From assembly GCF_027257155.1 (NCBI RefSeq), contig NZ_JAPWDU010000004.1, positions 372,001-436,000 of the forward strand: 64,000 nucleotides of DNA, given 5' to 3'. Numbering within the stretch: position 1 is the first letter of the stretch; each line of letters starts with the position of its first letter. Below, piece by piece: positions 7,669 through 16,004 of this stretch. The notes under the pieces are model-generated. The model searched no databases. It had not been told where the DNA came from and saw only the letters and a program-made list of their open reading frames with translations. A program made the position numbers and the translations under genes. This DNA comes from Cerasicoccus sp. TK19100 (lineage in GTDB: Bacteria > Verrucomicrobiota > Verrucomicrobiia > Opitutales > Cerasicoccaceae).

Positions 7669-8649
7669 CTAGACGCCATCCTGCCGGTATCCGAAACCAT
7701 AATTGATATCCTGATTGTACGTCATCGTTTTTGCGGGCCGACGAATCTCATCGGTCCCGCATAACCGCTTGGTTAGATCGATCGGGTCACCTACTTTAAC
7801 TTGGCTTGGATCAATCTGGTATGACCAGACATTAAACTGCGTCAGGTTGACGGCACCATACAACGTAGAGAACGCGCAGTTGACCGCATCGTATCCCGCA
7901 CAAATTCGCACACGGCCCGTACGCGGCCCAAGGAAACGGGCATCAAAGGTCTGCCAGCGTCCTCCCATATACACTTCCAGATAGGCATGGAAGTCCATTG
8001 GCGTGCCTGGGTCGATGCAGCCAATATCCGGCACAAAGCCGCTAACATATCGGGCGGGCAAATTAAAAGTGCGGCAGAGCGCCACTGCGCAATGCGCCAA
8101 GTCGCGGCACACGCCGAAGCCACGCTGGATGACGTCGTATGCCGATATATTCGGACTGCCAGAGCCGGTTCGATATTCGATATTCTGGTTGATCCAATAA
8201 CAGATTGCATTGATGCGGGCGAGCCCGTGCGGCACATGTCCAAACTGCTGCCATGCAAAATTCATTAGCTTGTCCGAATCACAATAGCGGCTCGGCATCG
8301 TGTAGCGTAAGACTGAAGCTGGAAGAAGATGCGGGGGATAGGGATCATCGACCCAGGCAAAATCTTCACGAAAACCAGGAACGGTGGCGATTGCATCATA
8401 ACGGAGCGTATTGGTGCCCGGTTGTAAGATGATGCGATAGACAATGTTCTCATGGTCGTCTTCAAATTCAGTGGCTTGCAGGATTGGTTCGAAAGTCGTG
8501 CTTTCCTGGCGAATCGCCTGGTGCGCAGCTTGGCGTGGTTTTATCGTGATCAGCGCCGGAGTCGGAACGCTGGCTTCGTAGACGATTTCGCAACCGATAC
8601 GAACCGATAAATCGAGATCGGGCCGATGAATGCTTGGTAATATTTCCAT
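7669..8649 (-). CDS. Transglutaminase-like cysteine protease family protein
   Basis: A 326-residue protein with an N-terminal beta domain (to about 120) and a transglutaminase-like core. The catalytic triad is visible: Cys181 in GFGVCRDLAH, His221 in DFHAYLEVY and Asp236 in TFDAR. The stretch NLPARYVSGF between Cys and His is typical of bacterial transglutaminase-like proteins. No signal peptide is apparent, so it is probably cytoplasmic. Such proteins hydrolyse or cross-link peptides, but the substrate is unknown. It converges on the small basic gene, only 6 bases away. A dead relative lies at about 12980-13570, so the block once held two. Confidence 0.88.
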   Translation of the reverse strand: MEILPSIHRPDLDLSVRIGCEIVYEASVPTPALITIKPRQAAHQAIRQESTTFEPILQATEFEDDHENIVYRIILQPGTNTLRYDAIATVPGFREDFAWVDDPYPPHLLPASVLRYTMPSRYCDSDKLMNFAWQQFGHVPHGLARINAICYWINQNIEYRTGSGSPNISAYDVIQRGFGVCRDLAHCAVALCRTFNLPARYVSGFVPDIGCIDPGTPMDFHAYLEVYMGGRWQTFDARFLGPRTGRVRICAGYDAVNCAFSTLYGAVNLTQFNVWSYQIDPSQVKVGDPIDLTKRLCGTDEIRRPAKTMTYNQDINYGFGYRQDGV

Positions 8650-8756
8650 GTGCTAAGAGGATTGTGAATATGTCATCCTCTTGAAACGACATGGGTGATT
8701 TCCCTGCGACCCGGATTAGCGTCGACTGCCTGTTGCGTTCGGATAAAAGATATGGA

Positions 8757-9992
8757 ATGAGCGTGACAGCATTCAGGACAGCAAGCGAGCGGCATTTAGC
8801 CGAGACACTGGAATTTCTTCGACGAATGATGGACATCAACAGTCTCACAACGAATATTTCTGGCGTGCAAGCAGTCGGCGAATGCATGGCTGAACACTTT
8901 ACAACGTTCGGCTTCATTCCAGAATTTATCCCAACAAAGAATCCTGAGCATGGGAGTCATCTGGTGCTACGGCGTCCAGTGGCTCCACAGGCACCCACCA
9001 TCGCGTTGCTTACCCATTTGGATACCGTGTTTTCAGAATCTGAAGAGCGGGAAAATAACTTTTCCTGGCGCGTGGAAGGAGACCGGATTTACGGACCCGG
9101 AGCGAATGATATCAAGGGAGGTACGGCGGCTATTTATCTGCTACTGAAAGTCCTGCGCGAGGAGGCAGCATCATTGTTCGAAAGCGTTAACTGGATGGTT
9201 CTCGCCAATGCCTGTGAAGAAGTGGACTCCGATGATTTCGGCGAAACGTGTCAAAGACTCCTGCCAGCGAATACGCGCGCCTGCTTGATTTTTGAGGCTG
9301 ACGGCGGCTCACCCGCGCAGCCACTACTAGTGGACGCGCGAAAAGGACGCGCGGTCATTCGTATCGATGTTGAAGGCCGTAGTGCACACGCCGGCTCCGC
9401 GCATCAACAGGGAGCAAACGCTATTGTTGCCCTTGCCGAGATCGTTCAGGAAGTGTCCCAACTGACTAATTATGCCGCCAACTTAACGGTGAATGTTGGC
9501 GTGATCGAAGGCGGCACAGTCACCAATCGAGTGCCACACCATGCGAGCGCACAGTTGGAAATACGCGCCTTTGAAAATGACATCTTTGATGAGGCATTAG
9601 CCAAGATTCTTGCTTTGGAAAGTACTCGTGATGGAAGCCGTATTTCCACACACTTACTGAGCGTAGATCCGCCTTGGCCGCCCAATCCGAAGTCGCAGGA
9701 ATTGCTTAAGGTTTGGCAGACAGCAGGGGCTGAGCTTGGAGTGCCAGTTGCGTCCATGACACGGGGCGGATTAAGCGACGGCAATGTTCTCTGGCAACAT
9801 TTTCCGACGCTTGATGGCCTCGGACCATGTGGCGAAAATTGTCATTGCTCCGTTCGCTCGTCTGATGGCGAGAAAGACCAAGAGTGGGTAGATGCTAAAT
9901 CATTCGTCTCCAAGACTGCACTCAATGCACTGGCGCTATCAAACCTAGTAGCAGTAGGATTTCGTTCTGAAATGACCAAGACTCAAGTCTAA
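8757..9992 (+). CDS. M20 family metallopeptidase (carboxypeptidase G2-like)
   Basis: A 411-residue zinc peptidase of the M20/CPDG2 type. Metal-site residues appear in order: His87 in THLDTVF, Asp118 in GANDIKGG, the Glu154-Glu155 pair in ACEEVD and an acid in FEADGG. The lid/dimerisation domain contains GRSAHAGSAHQQGANAI, typical of this clade. The usual C-terminal histidine is most likely in NCHCSVRSS. It probably removes a C-terminal residue (often Glu) from small peptides or folate-like compounds. ATG 8757 is preferred because homologous sequence begins there; an in-frame ATG at 8691 would add 22 unsupported residues and reach almost to the divergent transglutaminase gene. Confidence 0.87.
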   Translation: MSVTAFRTASERHLAETLEFLRRMMDINSLTTNISGVQAVGECMAEHFTTFGFIPEFIPTKNPEHGSHLVLRRPVAPQAPTIALLTHLDTVFSESEERENNFSWRVEGDRIYGPGANDIKGGTAAIYLLLKVLREEAASLFESVNWMVLANACEEVDSDDFGETCQRLLPANTRACLIFEADGGSPAQPLLVDARKGRAVIRIDVEGRSAHAGSAHQQGANAIVALAEIVQEVSQLTNYAANLTVNVGVIEGGTVTNRVPHHASAQLEIRAFENDIFDEALAKILALESTRDGSRISTHLLSVDPPWPPNPKSQELLKVWQTAGAELGVPVASMTRGGLSDGNVLWQHFPTLDGLGPCGENCHCSVRSSDGEKDQEWVDAKSFVSKTALNALALSNLVAVGFRSEMTKTQV

Positions 9993-10017
9993 GGTGAGGT
10001 TCTTTTCCAGACACTAC

Positions 10018-11403
10018 CTAGGACAAAGAAACGGTGTCTCGGCCTTCGATCAGAGACTTTTCCATCGTGCCCTGAAAATTCATTTTTTGGGCAATGGTAA
10101 TGTATATGCCCGCAGAAATCCTGGAGTAGGCGTTGAGGATATCATCAGCGTTCCCGGTATTGGGCGTGATGCGGAAACCATGCGCCATGTTGTTGCGAAA
10201 ATCATGGGAACTGCGCCAGACATCTGCAAAGCAGTTATTCCAATCGAGGCCAATTGCGACGATGGCCGCTTGCCACCCCTCCGCTGTCCCCAATTTCGGT
10301 GATCCATCTCCCCATGTTTGTCCGCTGTATGGAGCAAGTAAACCTTCCAGGATGCTGCATAAACTGAGAATGCTCACTTCGTGCGCCATGTTTTCCCGAC
10401 ATGCTTCTCGCATTAGCCATAGTGCACGCGAACAGGCTTGAGCATCCTCTGAGTCGGAGGAGAAGAATTCTACGGCACAGTTAAAAAGATGTCGACCATC
10501 TTCCAGGCGGTGCAGGCGTCCACTCGACATGGGTGCCAAGGGGTTTCTGTTGAGTTCGCCACGGGGCGCGCACCAACGCTCCACCAATCTTCCCTCAATG
10601 CGTTCTTGTCGATAAAAGAGATGTGGATGGCACCCATGGGTGAATGCAATTGCGTCAAGGATACCATCGAAGACTTTGCCGGGCACCGGATCGCCTTCCC
10701 GTATACACTTTCGATAATACACCCATAGATCTTCATCTTTGGCTTCGAGGCAAAATTCCCCACCAAGGAGCTCGCCAGTAAAGCAATTGAGGACGCCGTG
10801 ACTGAGCTCTCCCCGAAAGGGATGCGTGGTTACGGTATCAACGCCACGATTAGCAATTTTAAGTTTCACCCTTGGTAGAATTCCAAAGAGCACGTGCTCG
10901 CCTCTGAGGCCCCTTTCCTCTTCAGATGACTCTATGCCAGAAACGTCTTCATCATTAGCATGGCGGCGCATCTGGTTGATTTGCTGATATGTCTGATCGT
11001 CAAAGCCAGTTGGAAGTACGTTTATCCGCTTAAAACGTAGACGAAGCGTACTCGTAAAGGTGTTCGTGGTCCTTTCCGAGGGCAATGGCACAATGCCGTC
11101 CAGTTGAAGCTCCAGCCCATCATCAGTGATGGCCTTTGCCCAGATGATATCAGTTTGGGCTAATCTGACAGGAGTTCCCTCACGGCTTTGGAATAGATCA
11201 TCGATTTCCGGCGGAAGAGCGTTCCCCTGGCGCTGGTAGACCTTGAGGTAGATGCCTGCATTTCCGATCTCGATGGTTGATGCCATATTCATGGCAATTT
11301 GTGAGCCTGAGCCGACATGAATCTCCAAATCGTGCAGATTCAATTCAGCAGAATCGTTTCGGATCTTCGATAGAAGCTCTTCGATAAATTGATTCTCAAT
11401 CAT
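10018..11403 (-). CDS. Unknown protein with C-terminal HEPN-type RNxxxH motif
   Basis: A 461-residue soluble protein I cannot assign to a named family. The N-terminal two thirds look mixed alpha/beta, with FRGELSHGVLNCFTGELLGGEF and HGCHPHLFYRQERI. The last 140 residues are helical: CSILEGLLAPYSG, then SSHDFRNNMAHGF. This contains R403-N-N-M-A-H408, the R-N-x(3)-H active motif of HEPN ribonuclease domains, placed near the C-terminus as in ApeA-type proteins. HEPN proteins often act in RNA cleavage during phage defence or stress, but no toxin-antitoxin partner is adjacent. It is convergent with the M20 peptidase (25 bases apart). Confidence 0.6.
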   Translation of the reverse strand: MIENQFIEELLSKIRNDSAELNLHDLEIHVGSGSQIAMNMASTIEIGNAGIYLKVYQRQGNALPPEIDDLFQSREGTPVRLAQTDIIWAKAITDDGLELQLDGIVPLPSERTTNTFTSTLRLRFKRINVLPTGFDDQTYQQINQMRRHANDEDVSGIESSEEERGLRGEHVLFGILPRVKLKIANRGVDTVTTHPFRGELSHGVLNCFTGELLGGEFCLEAKDEDLWVYYRKCIREGDPVPGKVFDGILDAIAFTHGCHPHLFYRQERIEGRLVERWCAPRGELNRNPLAPMSSGRLHRLEDGRHLFNCAVEFFSSDSEDAQACSRALWLMREACRENMAHEVSILSLCSILEGLLAPYSGQTWGDGSPKLGTAEGWQAAIVAIGLDWNNCFADVWRSSHDFRNNMAHGFRITPNTGNADDILNAYSRISAGIYITIAQKMNFQGTMEKSLIEGRDTVSLS

Positions 11404-11431
11404 TGCATGCCTGCGCTTGCTCTATACGAGT

Positions 11432-12475
11432 TTAGGCTGGGATCATGCGTTGGCCTTCGACATCCCAGACAGTAAGGCGAAGACAGGACCAAATATCGAA
11501 CGGACGAAGACTTGAGCTTTTAGGATTTCGAAGTTCCGGAATTGCGCGCATTGCTTCGGGCAATCGATAGAAAGGAATCCTGGAGTTCAAGTGATGAATA
11601 TGGTGGTAGCCGATGTTGGCGGTAAACCAATGCATGATCATAGGCATTCTCAGAAAGCTGGACGAATCCAAGGCGGCTCCCTCGTAGGTCCAGCCTTTCG
11701 AATCACGAAAAATCACTCCCGGGAAATTATGCTGCACGTAAAATAGATAGGTGCCTAAAGCCATAGCCAAAGAGTAAGGTAGAAGCAGAGTAAAGAATAG
11801 CGCGGAAAAGCCGCCGAAAATGTATAAAGTCGCTGCAAATGCAAGATGCAGCACCACTGCCAAAAACCCATCCAGATTCTTTCTTGGATTCTCCATGAAG
11901 GATGAAACTGACATGCCAATTAAGAACACGGTTATATAGCCAAACATCATGGTCAGCGGGTGCCGCATGAATCGATACTTAAACCGTACAGAGAAACTGG
12001 CTTTCGCGTAATGCTGACGCGTCATGATGGGAAAAGAGCCAATCCGGGCACAAAGCAGCTTGGAGTTATGGTTATGGTGGTAGTTGTGCGAGCTTTTCCA
12101 GATGCTGCTTGGAGTCAGCGCCAGGATGCCAATGAAACGCATCAGAAAATCTGCGATAAATGAGTTATCCAAAATCGCGTGATGTTGGTGATCGTGAAAG
12201 ATGACAAACGTGCGCACCATCAGCAAACTGCATAAGATGCTGCAAGCCAGCCGCAGAGGCCATACCCACGGAGCTAAAGTCCCCAGGAAGGCGACGCCAA
12301 ATAAAGCAAGCGTGAATAACACTTCCCACCAGCTGCGCACGCGGTTTTCGCACGCGAATGCCTTGGTCGCCAATATCAGTTCTTTGCCAGTGCGTGGCGA
12401 TTCCTCAAGACCGCCACCGGAACATTCCGGTGACGGCTTCGAAGTGTTTTCTCTTTGCGGGTTAGTAGCGATCAC
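11432..12475 (-). CDS. Membrane fatty acid desaturase
   Basis: An integral membrane di-iron desaturase introducing double bonds into acyl chains. All three histidine boxes are present: HDHQHH, HNYHHNH and HHIHH (in GYHHIHHLNSR), spaced as in the family with two pairs of hydrophobic segments between. The open frame runs back to an ATG at 12547, but that would overlap the RNA-binding gene by 86 bp. The GTG at 12475 has GGAGGAGGA about 10 bases upstream and leaves a 14-bp overlap, so it is preferred, giving 347 residues. The pairing with an RRM cold-shock-type protein suggests membrane and RNA adjustment to cold as a joint theme, which is inference. Confidence 0.88.
   Translation of the reverse strand: MIATNPQRENTSKPSPECSGGGLEESPRTGKELILATKAFACENRVRSWWEVLFTLALFGVAFLGTLAPWVWPLRLACSILCSLLMVRTFVIFHDHQHHAILDNSFIADFLMRFIGILALTPSSIWKSSHNYHHNHNSKLLCARIGSFPIMTRQHYAKASFSVRFKYRFMRHPLTMMFGYITVFLIGMSVSSFMENPRKNLDGFLAVVLHLAFAATLYIFGGFSALFFTLLLPYSLAMALGTYLFYVQHNFPGVIFRDSKGWTYEGAALDSSSFLRMPMIMHWFTANIGYHHIHHLNSRIPFYRLPEAMRAIPELRNPKSSSLRPFDIWSCLRLTVWDVEGQRMIPA
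12411..12436 (-). terminator. Strong hairpin after the RRM gene, inside the desaturase frame
   Basis: CCGCCACCGGAA (12411-12422) and TTCCGGTGACGG (12425-12436) pair almost perfectly, beginning about 25 bases past the RRM stop. There is no T-run. As mRNA it could attenuate or stabilise, reducing desaturase output relative to the RRM protein. Confidence 0.4.
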
Positions 12476-12785
12476 GACCGCGATGTCCTCCTCCGCCGCT
12501 ATTACGGCTGAAGTTGCCACCGCCTTGACGTGGGCCTTGGGATTCACGTTCTCGCGCTTGGTTAACCTTCATCTCACGACCGCCGAGTTCCTGCCCATCC
12601 AGTGCCTTAATGGCGGCCTGCGCTTCATTGAAATCGTCCATAGTGACAAATGCGATGCCGCGCGATCGGCCAGTGTCACGGTCGAGCACAAGCTTGACCC
12701 TGCTAACACCGCCATGAGCAGCAAATGCCTCTTCAATAGCGCTTTCATTTACTTCATAAGACAGATTGCCTACGAAAATATCCAT
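12462..12785 (-). CDS. RRM-domain RNA-binding protein
   Basis: A 107-residue single-RRM protein of the glycine-rich, cold-inducible bacterial/plant-like type. RNP2 is IFVGNLSY (residues 3-10) and RNP1 is RGIAFVTM (about 43-50). The stretch KALDGQELGGREMKVNQA completes the fold. The tail (about 80-107) is Gly/Arg/Asn-rich, ending GGGGHRGRDRY. It binds single-stranded RNA and may act as an RNA chaperone. It probably shares a transcript with the desaturase, whose start overlaps its stop. About 190 bases of leader upstream include a hairpin (TTATCCG/CGGATAA, 12907-12923). Confidence 0.93.
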   Translation of the reverse strand: MDIFVGNLSYEVNESAIEEAFAAHGGVSRVKLVLDRDTGRSRGIAFVTMDDFNEAQAAIKALDGQELGGREMKVNQARERESQGPRQGGGNFSRNSGGGGHRGRDRY

Positions 12786-12976
12786 TATCTCTTACTTTCT
12801 GTGTCATTTGTTACTGATACGACATAACCAGGCCAAATGACAGAATGCCCGGGTTTGTTTTCCAGAGGAAAGTTGATCCTCGGGCTTAAAAATTTACCTC
12901 ACAAGGTTATCCGATCCCGGATAAGCCGGCGTGAGTGAAGTTACATATTAGATGGCATTTTGCCGTGTTCGATGAG

Positions 12977-13700
12977 CTAGATTACCCTGGCAAAACTTTC
13001 ATCGATTCTAGGCCGGTCAGGGATGGTTACCGCACATTTTCTTATTGACCGGCTTCCTGCAGTATTCACTGCGTTACAGTTAATAGCCTTGCAGGGATAG
13101 ACCAGAAAGCAAGCAATTAGTTCCTGCTGTTCTAAGCATATATCCCACGGGTCGGGCCTAAGCCCCTCCATCCGGCTCGTGGAAAACCTGCTCTCAAGCG
13201 TGCATATCTCCCGATGAAGATCCATCAACGGAGGATTCAAAAGAATAGCCGCTGACAAAGCGTAACACCAGTCCCAGCGTGCGCGCGCATTCCGCTATGA
13301 ACACTGCATAATCCAGGCAATGCCTGAGCTCAAACCAATGGTTGTCAGCGAGAGCAATACACCCGGGTCATCTCGACGCTGATAGTGGAGAGACCAGTAA
13401 ATGCTTGGCTAAGTCCCATTAACCAGCGAACGCGATCTTGTGACTGATTGGTGTGTCGTTGATCAATCCAATTGCGGATGGCGTTCTGTAAAGGCAGTCC
13501 CGGAGAGGTTTGGAATATTGACAGTTTAAAGCGATAAAGCAGTTCATAGGTAAAAAGTAAAAGACCTAGCCGTAGCGCGACTGAGAAAGCCGAATGATGG
13601 GCTATCGGCTGTGGTCGCGAGATAGTCCGAGCGGATATCCAAGCATGCTGAGGCGACAGAATATTGGGCGCACTCTGGCAGGTCATCAAAGTCATCTTCC
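12977..13700 (-). pseudogene. Decayed transglutaminase-like gene
   Basis: Read on the minus strand, 13325-13205 gives HCLDYAVFIAECARTLGLVLRFVSGY and then DMHA. This matches the core of transglutaminase-like proteins: catalytic Cys, the LGLxARFVSGY strand, and the catalytic His as HAW. After DMHA this frame hits a stop; the continuation is in another frame as RMEGLRPDPWDICLEQQ, resembling the WRGLDPTxGxxxxxxH end of the fold. Upstream, IRNWIDQ may be the helix before the active site. At least one frameshift and several stops rule out a working gene. The ends are approximate. Confidence 0.55.
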
Positions 13701-13798
13701 ATTTATCTACCAGCCCACCGGAAGGAGCTGGGTAGATGACGGTTTTACCTCCTCAGGAGAAACACCATTCCTAGCCTAAACCGGCATCGAGAATCTCG

Positions 13799-14311
13799 TT
13801 AAAGTTTCACCCAAGTGTATGAAAACTCACGACAAGCGTTCTCGTCTGGGTTAAACACGATATTCCAATAGAGTGCTTCACTTTCTCTTGGCCCATGCAC
13901 GGTATCCACCTTCCAATCAGGATGTTCTTCAACCGGAAAGAAATTACACCAAATCACCCGCCTGTCGCCATAACCCACACCTTGGAATTGTACGGCAAAC
14001 TCATCCATGTGCTCCTTAATATACTTAACTTTCATCGCATTCGAAAACCGAACGCTCGCCATTGGCTCTTCCAAACTAGCATCGAGATATTCGTATATGG
14101 CAACCAACGCTAAATCCGTTTGTTCTTCACTCGGAGTCCAAGTCGGTCGATTGTAAACACTGCTGCTAAGAATTACCTGCCTGCTCTTGGGAATAGGTTC
14201 GCTGCTTGGGGCCGTTTGAGCCACTAACCCGTTAAAAGTTACGCACAACAGTAATGCAACTAGACGAACTTTGCTGCTTTTCAGAAAACTAGGGAAATTG
14301 GAGCTAATCAT
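13799..14311 (-). CDS. Secreted protein of unknown function
   Basis: A 170-residue product with a signal peptide (MISSNFPSFLKSSKVRLVALLLC...GLVAQ). The mature part is acidic and soluble-looking and contains WTPSEEQTDLALVAIYEYLD and VIWCNFFPVEEHPDW. I do not recognise the family. ATG 14311 is chosen because GGGGAGGAAGT sits five bases upstream and because it overlaps the stop of the upstream gene by 8 bp; the open frame itself reaches 14326. Coupled translation with the 90-residue neighbour suggests a shared role. Confidence 0.6.
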   Translation of the reverse strand: MISSNFPSFLKSSKVRLVALLLCVTFNGLVAQTAPSSEPIPKSRQVILSSSVYNRPTWTPSEEQTDLALVAIYEYLDASLEEPMASVRFSNAMKVKYIKEHMDEFAVQFQGVGYGDRRVIWCNFFPVEEHPDWKVDTVHGPRESEALYWNIVFNPDENACREFSYTWVKL

Positions 14312-14576
14312 ACTTCCTCCCCTCAAGGTAGGCAGTGATTTTCACCTTCAACTGATCTAAATTCAGATCAGATAATCTCGGCTTGGCGGATCCCGAGTGT
14401 GATTCATAATACCGATAATCGGCTCCTGAGCCAATGGCTATCCAGCCCGCATTTCTTATGGTACTCCGTTTCCTCAATTTCTTGAAAAAGCCTCGGGAAG
14501 GAAGAATATCCAGAGCCACAATAACCTTTATGTACCTCCCGAGGGACAACGATGAGGCCTGTTCAAAATTAATCAT
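14304..14576 (-). CDS. Small unknown protein coupled to a secreted partner
   Basis: A 90-residue basic protein, MINFEQASSL to EGRKYD, with no recognised motif and no signal peptide. Residues 25-40 are rich in Lys and Arg (FFKKLRKR). The last 8 bases overlap the start of the next gene on the same strand, the usual sign of a real coupled pair. It could also be the surviving 3' end of a longer gene, since it sits near the end of the accessory block. Confidence 0.45.
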   Translation of the reverse strand: MINFEQASSLSLGRYIKVIVALDILPSRGFFKKLRKRSTIRNAGWIAIGSGADYRYYESHSGSAKPRLSDLNLDQLKVKITAYLEGRKYD

Positions 14577-15229
14577 TTCACAATATAATTGTGCACCCTT
14601 ATCTGGGTACGGATGTCATTGTGTTAATACAGCAAATTAGAACAATGACTTGTGAAATCTAATCGACTAAAAGTGGGTTACTAATTTTTAGATGTTTGCC
14701 TCTTTATTCACTGTATATTTGAAGGAATCGCCATTGTCGAAGTAATTCGACGAAAGACTCAAACCCCCAGGCCTGCTGCAATTGGTAGAATAGATTCAAC
14801 TTTCGAGAGTTGCTCGATGGCTTTACCCCATGCCTACAGTGCCATAATGTGCCTGTCCGGTAATGATAGAGCGGCTGGATCTCGGTTTCTGTGGATTACC
14901 AACTGGACCTAAATGTTGAGCATTGGGGATTAGTTTGGTAATTCCGAGCCGCTGACCACCAATATCGGGAAAAACGCTTACAAAACAAAAAATACATCCC
15001 ATAAGCCATTGACCTACAATCAGTCTCGCGATCCCGATCGGTTCCAGCAGAACTTTTCTAAGCCATCCCAGTTGGGAGGACTTTATTGACGACTAAATTT
15101 TATTCGATCTGCGACGTTAGGCACACTCAGGAAGAAGTTGATCTGCAATCAAGGTCAATCGGATGCAGCGGGAAGTTTTCAAATTTCCATTACCCGTGCC
15201 ATTCCAGCCGGTATCTGTATGTGTGAAAC
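14577..15229. other. Gene-free end of the accessory block
   Basis: About 650 AT-richer bases with stops in every frame and no convincing gene. The one notable element is the tRNA-Ala 3' end copy at 15029-15046. The rest may be worn-out island DNA. Confidence 0.6.
15029..15046 (+). repeat. Candidate attR: imperfect copy of the tRNA-Ala 3' end
   Basis: CGATCCCGATCGGTTCCA matches tRNA positions 6842-6859 at 17 of 18 bases, with 13 identical in a row, in the same orientation. No tRNA is folded around it. A direct repeat of a tRNA 3' end some 8 kb downstream is the usual mark of an integrated element. Confidence 0.5.
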
Positions 15230-15952
15230 CTAAAAGCTCCACGCTAAATTAAACCGGAAAGATACATCGGCGCTCGCACTGGAAACTCCGAATAGGACGC
15301 CAGAATCCACTTTCCAGTGGTCATTTATCTTCAACTCTACAAGCGGCCCGATCTGGTGCTGGCTGGAATCAAAATTCCGAAAAAGTGTGATGTTATTGTG
15401 ACCGCCAAAGTAATCCAAACTAAGGTCTATACGAGGCGAGATTTTACGTCTAATTTGAGTCCGAACACCGGGAAAAAGCCCAGATTGCTGATTTGCGCCA
15501 AATTCCTTTTTAATGAGAGCATTTAATCGAAATTGCCAATTCTCATCTATATTATAAAGCCCTGACCAAGCTACCCCGGCTCGATATGCTGAGACATCGT
15601 CTTCGGGAATTTGCAACGAGAACCTCATCGCACTTGCCCATCCCTCAACGTCCTCTTCAAAGAACTGCCACATGGCCTCTAATCGCACGTACTGAAAGTT
15701 AAACTTAGATTGCTCATTCCTATTGGCTTGAATAAGTCCTTTGAGGAGCAAGCTGTCAGTAAGGCCATATTGGTACTGCAAGCGCTGAGCATACGAGTTA
15801 CCTTCAGGTTGGTAGCCATATCGATACTCAATAGAGTTCAACCCACGGTCTACTACCGGGCTAAAAACCATACCCATATTCTGAGCAGACACCGAGCATA
15901 TCATTGAAGAACAAACGCCCAGTACTGCAAGTATACGGTATCGTAGCAACAT
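15230..15952 (-). CDS. Outer-membrane beta-barrel protein, unknown function
   Basis: A 240-residue protein with a signal peptide ending SVSAQ and a mature part of alternating amphipathic strands (IEYRYGYQPEG, QRLQYQYGLTDSLLLKGLI, HWKVDSGVLFGVSS). The C-terminus FRFNLAWSF ends in Phe, the recognition signal for barrel assembly. Roughly ten to twelve strands are predicted by eye. It follows the HAD and sulfatase genes on the same strand with a 52-base gap and could be co-expressed; whether it transports a product of those enzymes is unknown. Confidence 0.75.
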   Translation of the reverse strand: MLLRYRILAVLGVCSSMICSVSAQNMGMVFSPVVDRGLNSIEYRYGYQPEGNSYAQRLQYQYGLTDSLLLKGLIQANRNEQSKFNFQYVRLEAMWQFFEEDVEGWASAMRFSLQIPEDDVSAYRAGVAWSGLYNIDENWQFRLNALIKKEFGANQQSGLFPGVRTQIRRKISPRIDLSLDYFGGHNNITLFRNFDSSQHQIGPLVELKINDHWKVDSGVLFGVSSASADVSFRFNLAWSF

Positions 15953-16004
15953 GACGGATATCCCGATGACTACATTGGAGCCCCAAAGGCCTTCATCCTG
16001 AAAT

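Noticed and set aside
9994-10302. 102-codon plus-strand frame after the M20 peptidase
   Set aside because: Antisense to the HEPN-motif gene and without any motif.
6863-15046. Integrase or transposase in the putative island
   Set aside because: I looked for integrase and transposase motifs in all frames and saw none; the island call rests only on the repeat, the pseudogenes and the gene content.
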